DNA from: Sphingobacterium thalpophilum
GTDB taxonomy: Bacteria; Bacteroidota; Bacteroidia; Sphingobacteriales; Sphingobacteriaceae
Reading direction: 5' to 3'
NCBI RefSeq assembly: GCF_038396785.1
Contig: NZ_CP151087.1
Location: 868,001 to 932,000 of the forward strand
Length of the DNA: 64,000 nucleotides
The translations under genes and the position numbers were made by a program. The notes beneath the pieces were generated by a model that was given only the letters and a program-made list of their open reading frames with translations, searched no databases and was not told where the DNA came from. Below are positions 37,586-46,302 of this stretch, piece after piece; within the stretch, counting starts at the first letter, position 1, and the number at the start of each line of letters is the position of its first letter.

Positions 37586-37873
37586 TTATGCCACATGGTA
37601 TATTTTAATCTCAGGATTATTGCTTATTAGTGGCTTTAGTGCAACGAGGATGATATTATTGTATAATTCTGTTGACAAAAAGGCCTCAGCATCTTCATAA
37701 GTATCAAAGCCATATAAGAGCTGTATATCCTCATCGCTGAAGAGTAACTCTTGTGTTTTCGCTCCTTTTATTTGTTCTCGAAATAAATCTTTGAACTTAT
37801 TATATGTATTTGTCAATTCCCCCCTATTGGAAGAATTCATTTTTAACACAATTTGCAAATATGCTGTCGTCAT
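37586..37873 (-). CDS. small protein, possible ABM-like ferredoxin fold
   Basis: This 95-residue protein has a beta-alpha-beta pattern: TAYLQIVLKMNSSNRGEL, then LLFSDEDIQLLYGFDTYEDA, then NNIILVALKPLISNNPEIKI. The block FDTYEDAEAFL is reminiscent of antibiotic-biosynthesis-monooxygenase-like dimeric domains, but this is a weak impression. There is no signal peptide. It leads the cinA-like gene and is probably co-transcribed. Confidence 0.6.
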   Translation of the reverse strand: MTTAYLQIVLKMNSSNRGELTNTYNKFKDLFREQIKGAKTQELLFSDEDIQLLYGFDTYEDAEAFLSTELYNNIILVALKPLISNNPEIKIYHVA

Positions 37874-38112
37874 TTTTTCTTATTTTTATTGTCCATAATG
37901 GTTTAAATTTCCCTGACCCGGTACGAATGGATTGGAATTGCCCAATCCAAATGTCTCTAAAAACCAAACAGCTTCTAACCAAAGATCGTTTGTAATAAAT
38001 TAATATTCCTTCGTTATCTAAGCTAACTTTAGCATAAACATTTTAGATGATATGCATGTTAAGTAAAAGGACGATCTTTGCATACTAACATTGAGATAAA
38101 ATCTATCAGCAC

Positions 38113-39303
38113 ATGATATATTCAAAAATAGCGCTGTCAACTGTACTTTTCGTATTAATGGCACTCACTTGTACAGGCCAGAGTTTTGATCGCCAACTGA
38201 GGAATCAAAAGGAAAAGACGCAAAAGGAATTTTTGAAGTTTATTACTGAAATAGGAAGTAAAATAACGGATTCGACCTTAACGACCGAACAGCAAAATGC
38301 ATTATTTAACCCGATCGTTGCGTATGCTCATAAAGAACATACTGGCTTAACACGATTGCGCAAAAAATACTTTGAAAAAATACAGACTCCACCAACAGCA
38401 CTTAATGCATTTATTTTTGATAGCAAGCCTCCTGAGGAACTGTCAAAAATGTTGGAAACCCCACAATTCACGACAGTAACCTTGCTACAGTGTTATCGAC
38501 CTATCGAAATAGCGCGACTTATCAGCGGAATTATACAACCTATGATTTACCAACAATCGAACATAGGAACAAACGAATCTACAATAGCTTATGCCTTTGG
38601 AAATCAAGTCTTCGCTAAACAATTAAAGGAGGAGGTTTGGCAAATTTGGCTAGTAAATAAGCTTTATATGCTTAAGTTCAACCTTAATCTACAAACGATG
38701 GTTATCCAAAATTCGGAATATACGCTACCCAATAAAGTGGAATATTTACGACTTGGGATTCCGTTCGTGCCCCAGAAACCAGCCAATGAATTAGAGAAAC
38801 TCTACCAGGAAATGGATGAAATACGCTGGAACAGCTATTCATCAACTTGGATACAACAACTCAGCCCTCAAGAATGGCAAGATACTATTGATAAGCGATT
38901 AGGTACATTTTACCTAAAAAATCAGCCCCACTTCATAAAAGTTCAAAATGAAATACTCAAGGATCTGGAAAAAGCAAGCAATTTGGATACGAACTGGCAA
39001 GAATTGCACTTATCTTCCGATGAAAATATACAATTGACAAAAACCTTAAAAAACCATATTTTGCAACCCGATGAAGTTGCACAGCAGCTATTTTCATTTT
39101 CAAACGGCATTATCCCCTTTAATCAAGATGTTGAAGAAATTGGAAAAAATGCGATGTCAGGGTTTTTACACTATATCGTTGGACATGAAAAAGACCAGGT
39201 GTGGAAAATTAGATCTTTAGGTTATTCCATTGCATTCGAATATAAGTGGGACCTAAAGCAAGGCCGGTTCTCTGAAATAAAAATCTTTCAGAGACCATCC
39301 TAG
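38113..39303 (+). CDS. exported protein of unknown function
   Basis: This 396-residue protein starts MIYSKIALSTVLFVLMALTC with cleavage near TGQS. The mature region is mostly helical and charged, with tryptophan-rich stretches (QEWQDTI, EEVWQIWLVNKLYMLKF). I recognise no domain or catalytic motif. No partner gene is in the same direction, and no hairpin follows. Confidence 0.65.
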   Translation: MIYSKIALSTVLFVLMALTCTGQSFDRQLRNQKEKTQKEFLKFITEIGSKITDSTLTTEQQNALFNPIVAYAHKEHTGLTRLRKKYFEKIQTPPTALNAFIFDSKPPEELSKMLETPQFTTVTLLQCYRPIEIARLISGIIQPMIYQQSNIGTNESTIAYAFGNQVFAKQLKEEVWQIWLVNKLYMLKFNLNLQTMVIQNSEYTLPNKVEYLRLGIPFVPQKPANELEKLYQEMDEIRWNSYSSTWIQQLSPQEWQDTIDKRLGTFYLKNQPHFIKVQNEILKDLEKASNLDTNWQELHLSSDENIQLTKTLKNHILQPDEVAQQLFSFSNGIIPFNQDVEEIGKNAMSGFLHYIVGHEKDQVWKIRSLGYSIAFEYKWDLKQGRFSEIKIFQRPS

Positions 39304-39383
39304 TGTAAATTTCCATTGTGGCTATACTAAACTTTTTTGAATTAGGTATCGATAAAAAATCAGTGCTGAAAACAAAGCCGTCT

Positions 39384-39737
39384 TTATGTTATCATTTTAT
39401 GCTTGGCGCCCCATTTTTCCAACTGACACCAAATAGGGATAAGTTCTGCCGCAATTTCAGTCAATTGATACTCCACTCGAGGGGGCACTTCCGCGTAAGC
39501 AATCCTTTTAACCAGTCCTTGCTTTTCCAGCTCTTTGAGCTGCAAAGTGAGCATGCGATCTGTAATCCCTGTAATCAATTGTTTAATCTCACCAAACCGC
39601 AGCTTGCCATGCTGTAATTTAGCAAGTATCAACAGCTTCCATCGGCCACCGATCTTACATACAGCATACGCTAAATCACATTCAATAATATACTGTTCAT
39701 TAATCCTATTGGTTGAATTTTCTTTTCGTTTTCCCAT
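39384..39737 (-). CDS. HxlR family transcriptional regulator
   Basis: This 117-residue winged-helix regulator has the family block CDLAYAVCKIGGRWKLLILA, then LRFGEIKQLITGITDRMLTL, QLKELEKQGLVKR and EVPPRVEYQLTE. The single cysteine in the first helix sits where redox- or aldehyde-sensing members place theirs. A target is not evident; it points away from the neighbouring metallophosphoesterase gene. Confidence 0.92.
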   Translation of the reverse strand: MGKRKENSTNRINEQYIIECDLAYAVCKIGGRWKLLILAKLQHGKLRFGEIKQLITGITDRMLTLQLKELEKQGLVKRIAYAEVPPRVEYQLTEIAAELIPIWCQLEKWGAKHKMIT

Positions 39738-39994
39738 AATTTAAAATCTCTTTAATAGCATACAATCCACTGCAAATAGGGACAAATTTAAGACTTCTAC
39801 CCTACATCTGTGGCACCACATTCGTCAATAATATGACACAAAGCGAAAGGAGGTTATAGCTCCAAAGCTAATAGTCATCAGCTTTGAAAATAATTTAAAA
39901 CTGAAATTATGATTATGGAGAAAAACAGCTATTTTAGATTTGGTAATCCAATTATTCATTCCAAATATGCCAGATTCAATTTTAGACTTCGAAT

Positions 39995-41263
39995 ATGATC
40001 CAACAATTCTATGCCTATCTAAAAATTTTAATGCTATTCATTTTTTTAGATCTTCTAATATTTCTAAGAATACGGTCATTATCAACTTGGAAATCCAATC
40101 GAAAGCTACTGAACATAGTCTGGTGGTCTATCAGTATACTTTCCTACCTATCCATATTTCTTAATTTATTTTTTAGATGGACTAGTTTTGAATCTGCCTG
40201 TTTAGTATTTTTTCCAGTTTCGTTGCTATTGGGTAAGATAATCTGTCTTTTTTTTATTGGTATTGATGCGGTTGTGCATATTTTCAACGTAATAAACAAA
40301 CGATTAAAAGAAACTAAATCTTTGCCGAAACAAATTGGAAATCTACCCTCCATAAAAAGATCAGATTTTATAGTCAAAAGTGGTCTCCTGTTAGCCAGTG
40401 TCCCCATCGTTGCACTTACACGTGGATTTGCCTTCAATTTGTATAAGTACCAGGTCAACCACCTCGATTTAATTTTACCTAATTTACCGAAATCATTTGA
40501 AGGAATTACTATAGCCCAAATTTCCGATATACATGCAGGTAGTCTATTTAATTCAACTGCTGTAAAAAGAGGGATTGACCTTTTGTTAGCACAGAACCCT
40601 GACATAATCTTTTTTACCGGGGACCTAATCAATGATTTTGCTGCTGAAATGGAAGATTATTTATCCATATTTGATAAAGTGAAGGCTCCATTAGGTACGT
40701 TCTCTATCCTCGGGAACCATGATTATGGAGATTATCATTTTAACAGACATCATTTCTTTGATCACAAGCATTTGACCAAACAACAAAACCTTTCAAATCT
40801 CAAATCCATTCATCAACAACTGGGTTGGCAACTACTTCTCAATGAATCGAAAGAACTCGTACTGAATAACGAAAAGATTACGATTATAGGCGTCGAAAAT
40901 TGGGGCGCAAATAATCCACAAAATTATGGGAATATCGATCTGGCTATGTCTAAAGTAGATAAATCCTCGCCTATCAATTTGATGCTTTCACACGATCCCT
41001 CCCATTGGCGCGCAGAGATCCTACCCAAATATCCCACAATCGACGTCACTTTCAGCGGGCATACGCATGGGAGACAATTCGGCTATAACAACCCGAATTA
41101 TCAGTGGAGTCCGGTCAAATATGCTTACCGCGAATGGGCAGGCCTGTACCGTGAAAAGCATCAGGCACTGTACGTAAATGTTGGCTTCGGTTATCTAGAT
41201 TATCCAAGCCGAGTTGGGATACTACCGGAGATCACTATATTTCACCTGAAGAGTAAAGGTTAA
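39995..41263 (+). CDS. membrane-anchored metallophosphoesterase
   Basis: The N-terminal ~130 residues hold three or four hydrophobic helices (LKILMLFIFLDLLIFLRI, ISILSYLSIFLNLFF). The C-terminal two thirds are a calcineurin-like phosphoesterase with TIAQISDIHAGSL, FFTGDLINDF, ILGNHDYGDY, MLSHDPSHW and FSGHTHGRQFG, all five metal-binding motifs. This matches the YkuE/YaeI-like membrane MPE group (422 residues), some of which act on lipid precursors. The start at 39995 is plausible but not proved. Confidence 0.88.
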   Translation: MIQQFYAYLKILMLFIFLDLLIFLRIRSLSTWKSNRKLLNIVWWSISILSYLSIFLNLFFRWTSFESACLVFFPVSLLLGKIICLFFIGIDAVVHIFNVINKRLKETKSLPKQIGNLPSIKRSDFIVKSGLLLASVPIVALTRGFAFNLYKYQVNHLDLILPNLPKSFEGITIAQISDIHAGSLFNSTAVKRGIDLLLAQNPDIIFFTGDLINDFAAEMEDYLSIFDKVKAPLGTFSILGNHDYGDYHFNRHHFFDHKHLTKQQNLSNLKSIHQQLGWQLLLNESKELVLNNEKITIIGVENWGANNPQNYGNIDLAMSKVDKSSPINLMLSHDPSHWRAEILPKYPTIDVTFSGHTHGRQFGYNNPNYQWSPVKYAYREWAGLYREKHQALYVNVGFGYLDYPSRVGILPEITIFHLKSKG

Positions 41264-41353
41264 AGCAAATTAAATACTATCCCTGATGGATTTTTCACCC
41301 AGTACATATTTTCGGGTAACTCATTAAATTCATCACAGATTTCAACACACTTT

Positions 41354-41734
41354 CTAATCGAATTTCCTATCGGCTGGTCTGAAATACCAAGAAGTAGCAA
41401 TTAGAATAATGTATAATAGTGCCGGAGCCATTAAAGCGAAAGAATCTCCCGATGCAATATGCGAATACAAGGCACCAGTAGCCGTAAAGAAAATACCCGC
41501 ATATGCCCATTCTTTCCAAAGTGGTCTTTTAGGCCAAAGCAAGGCAACCACAGCTAATAGTTTCCAGATTCCCAGTAAAGGAAGTATATAACTCGGATAT
41601 CCCAAATGGTCTATATTTTGTATCCCACCTGCTCCTTCTGTTTGAATTTTAAAAATCTGTATGATAGCAGTTGACAATAACCCTACAGCCAACCATATGG
41701 TTGCTATCCAATAAATTATCCGATTTCTTTTCAT
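41354..41734 (-). CDS. DoxX family membrane protein
   Basis: This 126-residue protein has four hydrophobic helices: IIYWIATIWLAVGLLSTAII, YILPLLGIWKLLAVVALL, AYAGIFFTATGALYSHIA and MAPALLYIILIATSWYF. The GIWKLLA and GALYSHI positions are typical of DoxX-like proteins in Bacteroidota, whose function is unclear, perhaps linked to redox. It is a single gene. Confidence 0.85.
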   Translation of the reverse strand: MKRNRIIYWIATIWLAVGLLSTAIIQIFKIQTEGAGGIQNIDHLGYPSYILPLLGIWKLLAVVALLWPKRPLWKEWAYAGIFFTATGALYSHIASGDSFALMAPALLYIILIATSWYFRPADRKFD

Positions 41735-42051
41735 AATGCGTTGATTTATTTATTATCCTGTTAATTACTTTACATTCCTAGCCACCTCTCCTATCTTCAA
41801 CACCCGGTATTATCCTTGCCACCCAAGATAAAGCAGCTCTTTTACTAACCGTTCTTTATTATGTAGCTATTTGACTACAAATATAAATGTAGTTATGTAA
41901 CTACACAATATTATTTTCACTTTTTTAAAGCGAGGCATTGAATACAACGGCTATCCTGATACCCCAATTAAACCTGCTAATTATTTTTTCATTTATTTGA
42001 GTTAAGATCAATCCGACGTCACATAGTAACAACAAAATAACCGTAGTTACT
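41735..42051. other. intergenic region between DoxX gene and macro-domain remnant
   Basis: About 317 bp without a convincing gene. AT-rich tracts near 41880-41930 hold several TAGCT/GTAGTTA-like repeats, possibly an operator (GTAGCTATTTGACTAC, then GTAGTTATGTAACTAC). These may bind a regulator of the DoxX gene. Confidence 0.35.
41866..41907. promoter_or_regulatory. paired imperfect palindromes, possible operator
   Basis: GTAGCTATTTGACTAC (about 41866-41881) and GTAGTTATGTAACTAC (about 41891-41906) are two 16-bp palindromes of the form GTAGTnA-nnn-TnACTAC, 25 bp centre to centre. They lie ~140 bp upstream of the DoxX start. A dimeric repressor is a natural reading, but no candidate is adjacent. 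Confidence 0.45.
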
Positions 42052-42285
42052 ATTCATCGCTGCGGTGGGCCGGAAATTCTGGAAGGATGCCGTAACATTG
42101 TGGCTAAACAAGGAGTCTGCAAAGTAGGTGAAGCCGTCATCACAACTGCAGGCAAGCTAGCCGCTAAATATGTAATTCATACAGTTGGACCAGTGTGGAA
42201 TGGTGTCATTACACCGTTTCTGATGGCCGATACAACACTTAAGCAGATCAAAATAGTATGTTTGACGATGATACCTTTCTACTGA
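42052..42285 (+). pseudogene. macro domain (ADP-ribose hydrolase-type) remnant
   Basis: The frame reads [20 protein letters not shown], then [20 protein letters not shown] and HTVGPVWNG. This is the middle of an Appr-1-p-processing (macro) domain, where IHRAAGPELLEECR, GEAVIT and [10 protein letters not shown] are conserved. The N-terminal part with the ADP-ribose-binding NAAN and GGGG loops is missing, and after VWNG the frame leaves the family within a few residues. No proper start exists. I read it as a decayed fragment. Confidence 0.75.
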
Positions 42286-42324
42286 TCAATCAAATAGTAA
42301 TATAAACCTAGCATAAAACTAAGA

Positions 42325-42798
42325 CTACTCCGCTTCAAATTCCCATCTATATTCATAGGAAGGAACAGGCTTATCAATGTGTGGAAATTGCAGTTTTTTG
42401 AGTTCCCTAATATGTTCAAAATCTTTATTTAGAAGTAAATATATACCTGCGTTCTTACCTATTTCTCTTAATATTTCTGGGGTAATCTCTTTTTCTCGAC
42501 TATTGGCAGATATGATCATTTTTACAAATTGCTTGCCCGATGAAGTTATATACGGGTTTAGCTTATAGGGCCCAGGAATACCAGTATTTTCGCGAGATTG
42601 TCCTGCCAATACATCATTGATATAGATAGCATAGTCTACATTTTTTATTTCATGGTAGAGAAAGTATGATTTTACGACCGAGGCTATTCCGCTATGAGCT
42701 ACCTCAGCAACCTCATCATTTTCCCTATCTCCACCGCCATTGTTACACGACATAAACAACACAACACAGTACATAGCAATGACGATAATTTTTTTCAT
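42325..42798 (-). CDS. small lipoprotein of unknown function
   Basis: This 157-residue protein begins MKKIIVIAMYCVVLFMSCNN with a lipobox FMSC, and CNNGGGDRENDE is a typical Bacteroidota acidic lipoprotein export signal. The mature part has YAIYINDVLAGQS and LRELKKLQFPHIDKPVPSYE. No family was recognised. It is a single gene. Confidence 0.7.
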   Translation of the reverse strand: MKKIIVIAMYCVVLFMSCNNGGGDRENDEVAEVAHSGIASVVKSYFLYHEIKNVDYAIYINDVLAGQSRENTGIPGPYKLNPYITSSGKQFVKMIISANSREKEITPEILREIGKNAGIYLLLNKDFEHIRELKKLQFPHIDKPVPSYEYRWEFEAE

Positions 42799-43245
42799 TT
42801 CGTATTTTCTCCTTATTTTTAAAACTGTCGCAATATTCCTTTGATAGCGATTCTAAGCCAATACGACCAACAAGTTAACAACCCAATTTAAGGCCTTAAA
42901 ACAAGAAATTGCGGATGGCTATACAGCTTATTAAGATACAAATTAGTCGGAATAAAATGGGCTATACAGGTTATTTTTTTACAGGAGAAGTAAGAAAAGT
43001 GTAACCATATATCAACCTCTTGGCCGTATTTAAAAGAAAGAGAAACGTCCATCTTTTTAAAATTTCTTTATAAGTCACTAGAATTCAAGATATTTGGAAA
43101 AATAAACACCCTACCAGTATCTGTTTAAAACATTGGTTATCCAATAGCTGGATAACCTTTTTTGTGCAAGAAGCTATCCTGAAGTTGCCCCACTCTCAAT
43201 ATAGCATGTCGAACAGTATGCAAACACAGCTTCACGATCTGTCAT
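42799..43245. other. intergenic region with an orphan terminator
   Basis: This is 447 bp with no convincing gene. A short open tail (LTTQFKALKQEIADGYTAY-stop, about 42866-42928, plus strand) reads like the end of a protein but has no start. A strong plus-strand terminator lies at 43135-43163 with no gene to end. Confidence 0.4.
43135..43163 (+). terminator. orphan rho-independent terminator
   Basis: GGTTATCCA and TGGATAACC form a perfect 9-bp stem with a 5-base loop, followed by six T. No plus-strand gene precedes it within 850 bp, apart from the macro remnant. Confidence 0.7.
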
Positions 43246-44376
43246 CTATCTCGGTAAACTTTCGGGACGGCGCATACGATAAGAAGTTCCTGTGATGGCG
43301 TGCAAAAAGGCCTCAATATCTTTTATTTCATCTTTTGTCAGATTTAGGGGTTGCATCAATGGATCAGTTACAGGATAAAGTGGATCTTTTGCTTTCTGCT
43401 CAGCAGTAGCGGAATTCATCTGCATACCACTATTGTACATATTCAACAGACCGGTCATATTCCAAAACAATCCGTTGTGCATCCACGGATCGGTATTCAT
43501 CACGTCACGTAGGGATGGTGTACGGAAACGTCCTACATCAGCAGGATCCTTTGTAATCTCGTATCGTCCCAGGTCCTGATATTTCCGTTTGTAATAGGTG
43601 AGACCAATATTGTGATACAGATCATCGGTAAAAAATTGACCATTATGACAATTCATACAGCGCGCTTTGGTGCGAAATAAATGAAGACCGCGCACTTCCT
43701 GATCAGACAACACTTTATAATTGCCATCTAAAAACTCGTCAAAACGGCTTCTTCTACTTGTTAATGTCCGTTGAAAAGCACTCAAGGCTTTCAGTACCTC
43801 CTGCATCGAATAATCGGTTTCGCCGAAAGCATCCACAAACAATTTGTTGTATCCGGGGATGGCCTTTAACTTGGGAATCAGTTTTGTCAATTCCATATCC
43901 ATTTCATGATGAGCTTCAATAGGACCCAACGCTTGTTCCTCCAATGAACCAGCACGACCGTCCCAAAACAATTCCTTGCGTGCATACACATTGAGCAAAG
44001 ATGGCGTATTACGCGTGCCTTCAAGATGATCATTACCAACTGGTACGGTAAGCTTGTCAGCCCAGGAAGTCTGGGGGTTGTGGCAGCTACTACAGGATAT
44101 TTGATTGCTTCCCGATAGAATGGGGTCAAAAAAAAGATATTTCCCCAACTTCACATCAGGCTTTTCCATTAAAGAAAAATAACCGGTATCGATCTTGGGT
44201 AGGGACTTAAATTCATTCCAATGAGCCCCTACATCAATTGTTGGTTTTGGCCATTCGCTCACCGGCCGTCGATAATAAAGCTGTATCTCATCATCAAAGG
44301 CTTGCTGTTGATCTTTCATAGAAAGCAAACCCACAAAACCAACAATAGTGGCCAATACACAAAACTGCTTTTTCAT
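43246..44376 (-). CDS. di-haem cytochrome c peroxidase (CcpA/MauG family)
   Basis: This is a 376-residue periplasmic di-haem protein. A signal-like N-terminus (MKKQFCVLATIVGFVGLLSM) precedes two haem c sites, SCSSCHNPQTSWAD and ARCMNCHNGQFFTDDLYHNI. The block FFDPILSGSNQISCSSCH and PIEAHHEMDM are family landmarks. It detoxifies peroxide or modifies a partner. It lies 40 bp after a DUF6850-type gene, and in Bacteroidota such pairs usually sit with a TonB receptor. Confidence 0.93.
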   Translation of the reverse strand: MKKQFCVLATIVGFVGLLSMKDQQQAFDDEIQLYYRRPVSEWPKPTIDVGAHWNEFKSLPKIDTGYFSLMEKPDVKLGKYLFFDPILSGSNQISCSSCHNPQTSWADKLTVPVGNDHLEGTRNTPSLLNVYARKELFWDGRAGSLEEQALGPIEAHHEMDMELTKLIPKLKAIPGYNKLFVDAFGETDYSMQEVLKALSAFQRTLTSRRSRFDEFLDGNYKVLSDQEVRGLHLFRTKARCMNCHNGQFFTDDLYHNIGLTYYKRKYQDLGRYEITKDPADVGRFRTPSLRDVMNTDPWMHNGLFWNMTGLLNMYNSGMQMNSATAEQKAKDPLYPVTDPLMQPLNLTKDEIKDIEAFLHAITGTSYRMRRPESLPR

Positions 44377-44416
44377 TCTCTCTTAATTATGCTTATAAAC
44401 AAGTACGATAACTATT

Positions 44417-45970
44417 TTAAAATATATAAGAAACCCCCAATTTACCCAGAAACCAATTTTTACCCGGTACACTTGACAACGTATAGTCTATCGGCACCAA
44501 ATTACCCCTACACTGATAATGCATCTGGAGCTGTATGCTCCAATTGTTCTTTGCATGATGCGTGCCCCATACCCAGGACATATTCCAGCTATTACTTGGA
44601 GCGGTGTCGTAAAGATAATCTTGATACAGTATCTGCTTCCCAAAATCCCCTGTATTCAACTCAGATACGTAGAGATTATGGCTTGGTGACCATTGTTTAG
44701 TATAGGCGATTGTTCCTATTATATCGGCCGACTGGCCGAGCCGGAATGTTCGATTCAGTCCCAGTCCCAGTTTAACTTGATCAAATTCCATTTGGTTACC
44801 ACTAACACCATCTTTTTTCTCGGTCTTATACATACCAGCATGGCCTTCAAACAAATACTGATGTACGGCTAATTGAGTTTTAAACGAAATTTCATGCCGA
44901 CGATAGGTGTAGTTATTTGCTAGATAACTATAATTAAAATCCTGTCCATTTTCAATTTGTCCCTGCAGCGCTACTCTTAGCAATCGCTTACGATGCATCT
45001 GCCGGCTCCATAAAAAATCGATTGATCCGATATCTTTTTTATAGTCATTTAAGGACAAATAGGTCTGTTGTGAGTTATCATTTCGTCTGAATGATTGTTC
45101 TTCATTTAGATAGCGACTATTAAAATAGATCTTATTCCTATCATTGGGTTTCAGCAAGATATGCGCGCCGACGCCTTTACGGTGAATAATATCGTTGTAA
45201 TTGATCTCTTTTAGTCGCTCACTCGCACTTCCAAAACCGTTCATCATCCAATTGACATACAATGGGTCTTCTGTATTGGTTGTATACTTGTCATTTTTAT
45301 AGCCCACGTTGACCCGTTCAGAACCATATCCCCAAATACCAGCAATATGATAAGAAAATGTTGGCAGATTGTGACCAACACTCAATTCAAACTGCAGGTT
45401 CATATCTTTGATATCGCCTCTGGGATCATTATTGGAGTAGTGAGAGCCTAATCGATAATCGATGCCCAGGGAAATCGGGAGCTTAGCATCGAAGAATGCT
45501 CTTTGGATTCCCGCATCGAGCTTATAGGTCTCTCGACTGTATTTATTTTTTCGCAACGAACCAAAATACAATGGCGCATCGACATTCCATCGTGACTGAT
45601 GGCGCAAAGCAGTACTGTCTTCTGCGGAGCGGTCATATGAAAATCTTCCCCAAAAGCTAGTTTTGCGCCAATCGGTCTTCCCTTCCGTATACAATTGGGA
45701 TTGAATGAGCCCATCAGTTCCTTGCGCCGCCTTAAAGTCCCCTTGCCCCCTGCTGTGCCGAATACCAAATAGAGAAGATCTATTTTTGATTTCCTCAGGA
45801 ATCCATACCCTATTTCGTATGGCCATATCATGCATTATTACAAATGATGGCTGATACCAATAGGTAAAAGCTGCTGTTGAATCTAAAGAATTAGACGTAC
45901 TCTGCCCGAAGACAGCGTGGTGGGCTAAGAAAGCCCCCAAAAATAACATGATGTATCTCACACTTTTCAT
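44417..45970 (-). CDS. DUF6850-type outer-membrane beta-barrel protein
   Basis: This 517-residue exported protein starts MKSVRYIMLFLGAFLAHHAV then FGQ. It is dominated by amphipathic strands with many Tyr, Trp and Asn, and ends LGKLGVSYIF, a typical barrel terminus. Motifs near the N-terminus include YQPSFVIMHDMAIRNRVW and RGQGDFKAAQG. I assign DUF6850 from memory of its usual partners (TonB receptor, DUF4876, cytochrome c peroxidase); this is an inference. It probably heads what is left of an iron- or haem-linked operon whose upstream part is gone. Confidence 0.7.
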   Translation of the reverse strand: MKSVRYIMLFLGAFLAHHAVFGQSTSNSLDSTAAFTYWYQPSFVIMHDMAIRNRVWIPEEIKNRSSLFGIRHSRGQGDFKAAQGTDGLIQSQLYTEGKTDWRKTSFWGRFSYDRSAEDSTALRHQSRWNVDAPLYFGSLRKNKYSRETYKLDAGIQRAFFDAKLPISLGIDYRLGSHYSNNDPRGDIKDMNLQFELSVGHNLPTFSYHIAGIWGYGSERVNVGYKNDKYTTNTEDPLYVNWMMNGFGSASERLKEINYNDIIHRKGVGAHILLKPNDRNKIYFNSRYLNEEQSFRRNDNSQQTYLSLNDYKKDIGSIDFLWSRQMHRKRLLRVALQGQIENGQDFNYSYLANNYTYRRHEISFKTQLAVHQYLFEGHAGMYKTEKKDGVSGNQMEFDQVKLGLGLNRTFRLGQSADIIGTIAYTKQWSPSHNLYVSELNTGDFGKQILYQDYLYDTAPSNSWNMSWVWGTHHAKNNWSIQLQMHYQCRGNLVPIDYTLSSVPGKNWFLGKLGVSYIF

Positions 45971-45987
45971 TCAGGTATTTTTTATAA

Positions 45988-46019
45988 AATACCAGCTTTC
46001 CAACGAAAAAGCTGGTATT
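45988..46019 (-). terminator. hairpin upstream of the DUF6850 gene
   Basis: AATACCAGCTTT pairs with AAAGCTGGTATT around an 8-base loop. It lies 18 bp before the DUF6850 start on the same strand, and may be the old terminator or attenuator of an upstream gene now replaced by the IS110 element. Confidence 0.45.
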
Positions 46020-46103
46020 GGGAATAACCGTTTTTCATTAATCACCAAATCCAAATGGATTTGCTTTTATCGCGATAAAATCTTCTGTGGAATTATTTGT
46101 ATC

Positions 46104-46302
46104 TTTCCTCTATAAATTAACTATAATACAGTCCCCTTGCGCATTGGGTTTTGCGATTTTCCTCTTCGAGTTTGGTCAGCCGTAAGGCTGGCATTAACTC
46201 ATGCTTGTGTACTTATAGCCTTTTCAGGCATTTGCATTGGCCAATTTAAAAACGGGGTCTTTTAGCCACCATAAAGATACCCGGCCTTTACGCAAAAAAT
46301 TG
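46104..46302 (-). ncRNA. predicted IS110 bridge (seeker) RNA region, array 1
   Basis: This is the non-coding right end between the transposase stop and the element end. It contains GTATCTTTA (minus strand, 46280-46272), exactly complementary to the reconstructed target TAAAGATAC, and a second AGAGGAAA that copies the element's own end. Short hairpins (CAGCC-TTAC-GGCTG; GCCT-GAAA-AGGC) are visible. The RNA itself is predicted, not shown. Confidence 0.6.
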
